From Chrysaora quinquecirrha (taxonomy: Eukaryota; Cnidaria; Scyphozoa; Semaeostomeae; Pelagiidae), in contig JACTAT010000106.1 of the NCBI GenBank assembly GCA_014526335.1, forward strand, positions 228,325 to 292,324: a stretch of DNA of 64,000 bases, in the 5' to 3' direction. Position numbers and translations under genes: made by a program. Position 1 is the stretch's first letter; the number at the start of each line of letters is the position of its first letter. Below, piece after piece: positions 56,430 through 64,000 of the stretch. The notes beneath the pieces are model-generated. The model searched no databases. It saw only the letters and a list, made by a program, of their open reading frames with translations, and was not told the origin of the DNA.

Positions 56430-57018
56430 GGCATGCTGTGTTTGTACAAAAGATAACTTCATATTCAAGCCCAAGGCATTTGACATGAACGATTTTATAT
56501 CGGACACATTTGATATCGCCGTATAAAAAGTGTTTTCCAAAATCTGCAAGCTCGTAAAGACATTTTTATCCACGTTGAACATGAACGTGTCAGATAATGT
56601 ACCCTTAAAACTACCGTCGGTAAAAGCGTTACGATTGTACCATCATCTTACAGTTATAATAAGCGTTGTTCTTAACATAGTAAGGCCCTTACCAAACAAT
56701 GAAAGATAATTAGTCTATAGACAAGAAATTTCCATTGTGAAACAAAATCTTCGACCGTTTAGCCATGTTTCAAAACATTGCTTGTCCAGGGTTGGTAGCA
56801 ACACAAAATGGCGTCGGGGAGATGCGGATCCCCGGTTTCGGGTTTAACATATCAAACAGCTCCGGTTTTTGGTCATTTGAGACATTTTATTTATACCTTT
56901 ATTTTCTCGGTTGCTTATTAAACATTTTCAAAAACTGAAAATGTTTTTGAAGCTTTTCAAAAACAACAAAATGGCCGATTCTCCTCATTTTGCTGAGTCA
57001 TGCGATTATTTACGGTCG
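56430..57018. other. Region downstream of JMJD6
   Basis: 3' untranslated sequence is expected here. No canonical AATAAA was seen soon after the stop codon. 56920-57000 has 'gtttttgaagcttttcaaaaac', a small palindrome. Confidence 0.4.
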
Positions 57019-57277
57019 TTAGGCCATGGCAAAACGATCAAACATTGATGGTCAAACATCTGATTTTCGTTTGTTAAAAAAATGTTTGATGGTTTGGCTA
57101 CATCACAAAACATCGATCATGAAACTTTTTACATACAAAAAGCAGAAATGTTCTTGAAGTTTTTCAAAAACAATGTCAAGCAATGTTTTGCAATGTGGCC
57201 AAACGGTCAAACATTGTTTCTAAAGCAAATCTCAATTGTTTGACCAACAATGTTTGATTGTTTGCCCAAGGCTTTAG
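57019..57277. mobile_element. MITE, TTAGGCC...AAACGATCAAACATTG family
   Basis: Left 'aaaacgatcaaacattgatg' followed by 'gtcaaac' is mirrored on the right by 'gtttgaccaacaatgtttga' and 'gctttagg'. Relatives with the same phrase lie at about 61720 and 62510-63285. Confidence 0.75.
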
Positions 57278-57333
57278 GAATTTTTTAAATTTGCTTGCCA
57301 AGCAAAAGGTTGACTACTTCATTGCTGAAAAGA

Positions 57334-57703
57334 CTAGACGTGCCGCCCAGTTTTTCCAAACTCACCCATGTCTACCAATAAATTCTGTTAGTCGTGGCAC
57401 CCAATTATAGAAAAAACAACGAAATTTTACATCCATCTGTACCAATATCTCAAATATTTCAAGCCAATTTAAACGCCTAAGGAAACTCTAAATGCGGCGA
57501 AAAGGCATTTGCGCTGAAAAAGAAACGCATTTACCCGATTTGCACCATAAAATTGACTCTAAATACAAAGATTTATCAGGCTTTTAAAAGCAATGCATGT
57601 CTAAAATTTTTACTACCCATGTGTAGAGATCCTTTACAAAAAACCAACCCATATGTAGGGAAATTGTCGCTGAAATAGTTACCCATTCGGGCGGCACGTC
57701 TAG
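57334..57703. mobile_element. MITE with perfect 15-bp ends CTAGACGTGCCGCCC
   Basis: 'ctagacgtgccgccc' at the left is exactly mirrored by 'gggcggcacgtctag' at the right. The inner wording ('tgccgcccag', 'acccat') recalls the family at 24.1 and 43.8 kb. Confidence 0.85.
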
Positions 57704-58609
57704 TATACTGAACAATGGAAGTACCCCACGGAGGACAGGCACAAGTGCTGCGCCCCATCTTTTCCTCTACCATAGTCAAACGATGATGTTTTAATGTATA
57801 CATCACAGTATCAAGAAAATTGACATTTTTGAGCCCCTTCTGAATTAGGACCCGGGAGCACTTGTCCCTCTCTGCCCCATGCCCCTTGAGGCGATTTGGA
57901 TATATTTTAAAGATTCATTCATAAAGGTACATACAGTAAGACAAATTTTTAGAATTCCGTGAAATGAGGAAGAAAAGGGCAATATTGCTTATCATTGTCA
58001 CCCAAGCTATGAAGAACAAGAGCCCCCACGAACCCTCCCCCCAAAACAACCTCTTTTTGCATCGAAACAAGCAGCCTCCTATTCATGAGCATCATTATTC
58101 AAATTAGTTTTCGAAGCACCAGCAACTCAACTGAAGAAACGAATGGCGCTGTCGTAACTAAAGACCGTTTGTTTTTTTTGCAGGAAAGAACAATTTTACG
58201 CTGCAATTTTGATATTGTGTAACAAAGAAAAAAGAAAGAAACATCGAATTATGTAGATTCATCGTTTCAGGAGGAATTAGGTTGCTGATTGATGGTTTTT
58301 CTTTGCTTCTCGAGTTTAGGCCGGTCAAGCTCGCAAACTTTGCAGATAAACTCCAGTGGGCAGTGCGGTGTGACTTTGAGCTTCAGACTTTATCTGGGTG
58401 ATAATCAGCTTTTAATCATAGACTAATTAAATATGGATACAGACAAGGCTTGCAAGATAAGAGATGCTTAGTAAGACCAAAGTGAAGACAAAGTAATAGG
58501 AGCGTCGCGTTCCCAAGGATGGATAAAAATTGAATTTTACTGTTTACTGCAGTGACATTCCAAATAGATAGCTTTGCAGACCTGAATATTTTTCTATTTT
58601 GCCATCAAG
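57704..58609. other. Intergenic, upstream of the kinesin gene
   Basis: No exon or clear element recognised. Promoter and 5' untranslated sequence of the kinesin gene are expected near the 3' end of this stretch. Confidence 0.4.
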
Positions 58610-61600
58610 ATGACAGTCCTAACGGAGAATTCAAAAGATGACACATCGGTTAGGGTAGCGCTAAGGTAATTACTTAGAATAAAATTATTGCATTTTAAAA
58701 TTTACACAAGAGGGAGGGATCAATAAAGGATGCTTGATTACGAAGGTTGTATATAAAAAAATAATGCCTACTACAGAGAGCTTGTTTCCCCACTGTGTTT
58801 TGCACCTTAGTTTAGCCCATAATCCCTACTGTTTTTCTCATCACATCAGTTATAAACCCAAGAATTTCCCAGACAAGTTATTGTTTTCACAGCATGGAAA
58901 ATGTGTTCCTTGTTTAAATACTCAGATATAGAATTGTTTTTGTTAGAAAACGTTCATTGTTGGGAGATATGACTGTTTTGAAGACCATGGAAACTTTTTC
59001 ATAATAAGAGTTTTGTTTTCCTATTAAAAAATTTTTTTGTCACTGGTTAGAAAGCCTCAGAACATAACTGAGCAACATAATAGGGACTGATCCAAAATTA
59101 AGAAAATTGATTGTTTTGTGTCAAAAGCCCCAAATTACCGCTAGACTAGAAATCAGGAGAAAATCTAAAATTCCCTAAAAAGTATGCAAAATCACGGCTA
59201 GGTGTCCATTTAAGCTCTCTGGAAAAAGTTGCAGAAATTCCTGGAAAATCTGCCGGTGTTTATAGACCATATGGCCTCGTTTTCAAAAAATTTACAATTA
59301 GGTCATATAGAAATTTTGACTTCAGATTCGAATTTTATGGCAAATTTTATGCTTCTAGTGCTTATGATGTTGATTCTATAAAGATTAAAAGTTTGAAAAT
59401 TTACAAGGGATTTGACAGTGTAAAATGACTGAGGGTGTAAAATTTCACCCCAGCAATTTTTCACGGTCAAACCCTTTTTAGAATTTCAAACTTTTAACAC
59501 CTATAAAATCAATATCTTAAGGACTAGAAGCATAAAACTTTGCCTCAACACTAAAAAGAAGGTGCTGCATTCGAATTGAAATTTCTCTACAGCCTAATTT
59601 TCAGCTTTTTTTTTAAATGAGGCCCTTAGTTGAAATGGTCTATTGACAAGGGACGTTAAAAAGAGGTGCATTTGAAATAATTTGTTGACAAAGGGAAAAT
59701 TTGTTGAAGAATGTATTTAGAGAACATGGGCAAAAGAGCATGAAAAGCAATACTGAAATGTGCAAATTAATTACGTATGTTCCATTCGAAAAAATTCATC
59801 TCAATAGGAAATAACACCCTGAACCAAGGTGCAATTCACTCCTTGGAATCTCATACACCTTCACCTGGAATCTGGATTGTTCTTACTTAGGAATCTTGTA
59901 AGAATCCTTTTGTTTCAATTGGGATCTGGTACTCTTTTTCAAGGAGTGAAATGTCCCTCGTTTTGAACCACCTCCAAGACAGGGCCCCTCAAATTAGCTG
60001 CACCTAAAAGCTTTAGAATCATTAGGCAACATTATTATGAGGGCAAAAGGGATGATTTTTTGATCCTTTTAATGCCAAAGATTGTTAGATTTCGTTACCT
60101 ATCTAATCTCAGAATCTTCGTTCATTTCAGAGTGAGGCCACAAAGTGCTGCTGAGAAGATTGATATGTGCAGAGTCTGCACCTCTGTTTTAGATGATAGT
60201 CCACAAATTGTTCTTGGAAAAGACAAGTCCTTTACTTATGATTATGTATTTGATACTGGAAGTCAGCAGGATGAAATTTATGGCAATGTTGCGAGTGAAC
60301 TTATTGAGGGGTAAGACTACATCCTTTTTCATATATAACTAAGAATATCAGTATTGAAAACATGGCTTTAATTGTAGAGGACAAAGCTGTTGTTGCAATG
60401 CAGTGTTATTGTTTTCTGGATTGTATGCATATGAAAGCAATTATTCGCTAGGTTCGCTAGAATTTCTGAGAGTCACTGCTCCCTGTTCTGCCCTTAAATT
60501 CTTTCAAAACATTTGATCAAAGCCATGAAAATCAAAATTTTGGCCCTAGTCAATGATCCAAATCCCCTCACTGAAGATTTCCAAGTCGTTGCCTTACTAA
60601 ATACCAAAATACTCTATAATACCTTCAAATAAAAGATTCAATCTTCCTGTAAATTGCTGGGGCCAATGGTAAAAATTTAACAGCCAACCATTAGGAGAGC
60701 AAAGTTTGTGTTTTGGTTAAAAGTATTATTTTCTTGTATACTGTTTTGAAACGATTGCCCATTGTTTTTTACAAAATCAAGGCAGTTGTGACCACCAGCC
60801 CTGTCCAACCCCCTAGGTGTCCATCATGGGTTTAGGCCACTGGCTGTGCAGGCACATGTCTGGGTCAAGGATTTTGTCCTTTTCTGATTGCTTTTCTTTC
60901 TTCTGACCATTTAAAGTCAGTAACTTAAATAATAGATATCCCCATATTTAAGGCTAATTAATATTCTAGTCTATCAATATTTAATTTGTTATTTCTCTGA
61001 ATGTAATTCACTTTCAATATTTCAGGTGCTTTGATGGTTACAATGCAACTATTTTGGCATATGGGCAGGTAATTCTATTCATATTTATCAAAGTTTTCTT
61101 TATTCAAATTATTGTTTGTGTTTGCATTATAAATAAGCAACTGCCCATATATTTGCTAGTAATTCAGTGTCACCCACCCAATATGTAATCAAGGACACCC
61201 TCTGTTGACACAAACAAGCAGGGTTTGTTATTGAGGGAAGGAATTCTTGCTAATGAAGGTGCTGTAGCATCATGGTCTAATCCAGCAAACTTAGTTTAAT
61301 CCAGCTAACTTGGTTTAATCCAGCAAACTTAGTTTAATCCAGCTAACTTGGTTTAATCCAGCTAACTTGGTTTAATCTAGCTAACTTGGTTTAATCTAGC
61401 TAACTTGGTTTAATCCAGCAAACTTGGTTTAATTCAGCTAACTTGGTGTAATCCAGCAAACTTGGTCTAATCCAGCTAACTCGTTTAATCCAGCTAACTT
61501 GGATTAATCCAGCTAACTTGGTTAAAGTCAGCTAACCTGGTTTACTCCAGCAAACTTGGTTTATCCAGCTAACTTGGTTTAATCCAGCTAACTTGGTTTA

Positions 61601-63473
61601 ATTAAGCTGGTGTCAATCAAATATTTGACGAACAACGTTACTCTATTTCTCTTCATTACTACTTGGAGAAGTTTCAGACAGAAATTACTTTTAATACGAA
61701 TATCTTTGAATTGTGGAATGTTAGGCCCTGGCCAAACGATAAAACATTGTTGGTCAAACAGGAGCGGACTGGCAGGGATGCTAGGTTGCGATTCAACCCG
61801 GGCCTTCTTGTGAGAGGGTCTTTAACAAACTGTTTCTGTTGTTTCTTAAGCAAATCTCTTCGTTTTCTTGGGATTTCGAAGAGATTTGGATTGGTTACGC
61901 TCAGTATGTGTGAAAACAGTTGGAAATAACAGAAATTCTTTCTCAATGCAGAAAACTGGAAAGAAGTAAAAATAAAATTATAATCAGCATATGCGCACAA
62001 AAATATGGAAGTAAGAAAATATAGAAATGCAAAAATATATAGGCGATTTTGCCAGCCAAATATCGCAAATAAGAAAAGAAATATTTTACATGAACAGTAG
62101 CCCTTGCCTCGAATTAATATTTTACAGAGGAGCTCGCCAGAAGCATTTAACAAGAAAAATTGCTATAGTAAAAACAGGCCCCTTTCGCTGGAAATAGCAA
62201 CCCTTGAGATTCGCTGCCAGTCCGCCTCTGAGGAAGTGTGGTGAGTTGACCTGCTACCGTTTTCTCACCTTGAATCTTGAACTAAAATTCTATTGGTTGC
62301 CTTGCTTATGTCGTTTGAGCTGGTTGGAGTTCAAGACGCAATGCCAATCAATGGCGTAGCCAGGACAGGTTCTGTATATTGCCCAAATTTGATGTAAACA
62401 TTGTAGGATACTGTTTTCTTTAAGTCACGTCGAATCGAATCAAATGAAGTAGTTCGATCTATGCATATCTAGCACCAAAGCATTGGTAATGGCTTTTTTA
62501 TTTAACTTTCCATTGGCCAAACGATGAAACATTGTTTGACAAACATTTCAAATTTGCTTGCCAAGCAAACTGCTTTGCCCTGTGACTATGTCACAAAACA
62601 TTCGTTATCAAGCTTTCATCAAACCACAAATGTTTTTATGCTTTTTTCAAAACACTGTTAATCAAACGAGCTACAGCCTACATCCCCATGTCCTGCTCAA
62701 GAGACTACAGAAAGTACTCTTTTTATCCAAGGACTGTTATAGACTGGAATGCACTCCCAGAGCATGTTGCTTTATCTGATTCAATAACGTATTTTAGAAA
62801 TAACCTAGCATATTAACACGAATTAGATGATTACATAACCAGTAAATAAATTGATCTACGCCTTTTGGCAGGAAATTTTAATGCTCGGTTCATTGTGACT
62901 ATTTCCAGGACCCTTGTTTTTTAACATCAACTTTGAAATCTGGTGAATACCCTCCAAAGTGGATCGATCCAAAACGCTGCCTTTCCACGCTTGAATAGAA
63001 AGGGAAGTGCTGTATTCCCTGTCTAAAAACTTTCCTACTCAGAGGGGTACATCATCTCATTTCCTTTACTTTCTCTTTTCTCATTTTTTTTATATGCAGT
63101 AACCTTCAGCTTGTTGAAGTTTGCATTAATTGGTAGATGGTAGATGGAATCCTGCTTGTCTATGTATTTATTTTCCGACGTAGCTAAACGTTCAAACTGA
63201 GTTCGGTTCAAACATTGCTTGATAAGCAAACTGCAAATGTTTGGCAACCAATGTTTGATCGTTTGACCAGGGCAAAATTTTGAACATTACACGCCTAAAG
63301 TGAATTCGTTAATCATCGTTCATTCTTTCCATATTTAGCTATACAATGAAGAAATTATTGATTTACTGGACATAGAAAGCAAAGGGAGAAAAGTGGTAAA
63401 GATACATGAAGATTCAAATGGAGTTATTTACACAACTGGCGTTATGATGAAAAGCGCCTCGTCAGAGAAAGAT
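58610..63473 (+). CDS. KIF21: KIF21-type kinesin, N-terminal motor part (partial)
   Basis: Four exons join in phase: 58610-58665 (MTVLTENSKDDTSVRVALR), 60131-60310 ('VRPQSAAEKIDMCRVCTSVL', 'KDKSFTYDYVFDTGSQQDEI'), 61026-61068 ('CFDGYNATILAYGQ') and 63339-63473 ('LYNEEIIDLLDIESKGRKVV', 'KIHEDSNGVIYTTGV'). KIF21 kinesins are plus-end-directed motors that pause and limit microtubule growth; that is family knowledge. Wording such as 'CTSV' and 'GKDK-FT-DYVFD--SQQ' is specific to the KIF21 branch of kinesin-4. Between 'AYGQ' and 'LYNEE' the family has about 60 residues including the Walker A loop (TGxGKT). No such exon is visible in 61069-63338, so the motor as read here lacks its nucleotide-binding loop. 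The interval is filled with repeats, so an assembly collapse is as likely as a true loss. The gene continues beyond 64000. Confidence 0.92.
58666..60130. other. Kinesin intron 1
   Basis: Contains the foldback MITE 59262-59644. The remainder (58670-59260 and 59650-60130) shows no exon or clear element. Confidence 0.5.
59262..59644. mobile_element. Foldback MITE, copy 2
   Basis: 'atagaccatatggcctcgtt' to 'gttgaaatggtctat'; matches 16158-16571 over much of its length ('gacttcagattcga', 'gactagaagcataaaac'), with inverted halves. Confidence 0.85.
60311..61025. other. Kinesin intron 2
   Basis: No exon or recognisable element seen. Confidence 0.5.
61255..61612. repeat. 19-bp minisatellite grown from a SINE A-box region
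   Basis: It begins 'gaaggtgctgtagcatcatg' then 'gtctaatccagc', which is the 5' end of the SINE family seen at 49965-50130. From there 'tttaatccagctaacttgg' repeats about 17-18 times. In the kinesin intron that should hold the Walker A exon. Confidence 0.9.
61759..62230. mobile_element. hAT-like MITE, CAGGAGCGGACTGGCAG ends
   Basis: Left 'caggagcggactggcag' and right 'ctgccagtccgcctctg' are imperfect inverted repeats. No clear 8-bp duplication was found. It appears to interrupt a copy of the 'ggccaaacgataaaacattg' family. Non-coding. Confidence 0.75.
62510..63285. mobile_element. MITE of the AAACGAT-AAACATTG family, with insert
   Basis: Left 'ggccaaacgatgaaacattg' and right 'caatgtttgatcgtttgacc' are inverted. 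Inside is a LINE tail (62690-62815). Further in, 62935-62997 reads 'GEYPPKWIDPKRC' in one frame, which may also be repeat-derived. Confidence 0.65.
62690..62815 (+). pseudogene. LINE C-terminal relic
   Basis: One frame reads 'RDYRKYSFYPRTVIDWNALP' followed by 'EHVALSDSITYFRNNLAY' and a stop. The F-x-P-R-T-x-x-D-W-N-x-L-P pattern is the common C-terminus of cnidarian LINE reverse transcriptases. Confidence 0.75.
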
Positions 63474-63494
63474 GTATGTATTTTGGTATTGATT

Positions 63495-64000
63495 CTACCG
63501 TATCTAGGTCTATCTATTCTTAAACTATATTTAAATTACGTTACTTTACTTTACTTTAATTTCCTTTCTTTGCTTTACTCTACTTTACTTTTCTATATAT
63601 TACTTAACTTAACTTAACTTAACTTTACTTAACTTAACTTAACTTTTTTCTTTACTTTAATTTACTTTACTTTACTGTACTGTACTTTACTTCACGTGAC
63701 GTGACGTGACTTGACTTAACTTGACGTGACTTGACTTGACTTGACTTAACGTGACGTGACTTGACTTGACTTGACTTGACTTGACTTGACATAACTTGAC
63801 TTGACTTGACTTGACTTGACTTGACTTGACTTGACTTGACTTGACTTGACTTGACTTGACTTGACTTGACTTGACTTGACTTGACTTGACTTGACTTGAC
63901 TTGACTTGACTTGACTTGACTTGACTTGACTTGACTTGACGTGACTTGACTTGACTTGATTTGACTTGACTTGACTTGACTTGACTTTTCTTTACCTAAC
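63495..64000. repeat. Pentanucleotide satellite (TTTAC then TTGAC)
   Basis: The tract starts as 'tttactttac' (63540-63680), passes through 'cgtgacgtgac', and becomes a nearly uniform 'ttgacttgac' run from about 63730 to the window edge. It lies in the kinesin intron after 63473. Confidence 0.96.

Noticed and set aside
63735..64000. Direct-repeat array resembling a CRISPR
   Set aside because: A 5-bp unit without spacers in a eukaryotic intron; simple satellite.

Overview
The window looks like a stretch of an anthozoan cnidarian genome (coral or sea anemone; this is inference). The genes have GT-AG introns and are animal-type: JMJD6, a KIF21-type kinesin, an espin-like ankyrin protein and two GT10 fucosyltransferases. 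The non-coding part is AT-rich and crowded with MITEs, foldback elements, LINE remnants, tRNA-derived SINEs and microsatellites, and the coding exons are small islands in it.

Layout. 1-5.5 kb: satellites and three exons of a minus-strand espin-like ankyrin gene that runs off the left edge. 5.5-8.6 kb: decayed tandem repeats, then a 69-bp tandem repeat beside a perfect hairpin. 8.8-10.0 kb: intronless fucosyltransferase A (minus strand). 10.5-14.6 kb: tandem repeats and nested MITEs. 15.0-27.4 kb: a plus-strand, seven-exon gene for a membrane-anchored JmjC protein. Its intron 2 holds four mobile elements nested in one another, and exon 6 lacks one base. 28.8-30.0 kb: intronless fucosyltransferase B (plus strand). 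It shares a nearly identical 0.7-kb core with copy A, while both ends of the gene differ. 32.6-38.4 kb: a 5.8-kb DNA transposon with 42-bp perfect terminal inverted repeats and a TTA target duplication. It carries a DDE-like transposase and a divergent SAM-domain gene. 39.4-56.4 kb: a complete nine-exon JMJD6 gene whose introns hold a pogo-like transposase gene, several MITEs, two SINEs and long simple repeats. 58.6-64 kb: the 5' part of a KIF21-type kinesin, in which the exon for the Walker A loop cannot be found.

Functionally, the two JmjC genes lie in the same orientation. One protein is predicted to be nuclear (JMJD6) and the other anchored in a secretory-pathway membrane. The two fucosyltransferases are Golgi-type type II membrane enzymes in inverted orientation that appear to have exchanged sequence. 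Nothing suggests an operon; the genes are independent units separated by transposon-rich DNA. The strongest candidates for something undescribed are the SAM-plus-transposase transposon, the fucosyltransferase conversion tract, the pair of 1.1-kb elements with 5-bp target duplications, and a minisatellite that seems to have grown out of a SINE promoter.
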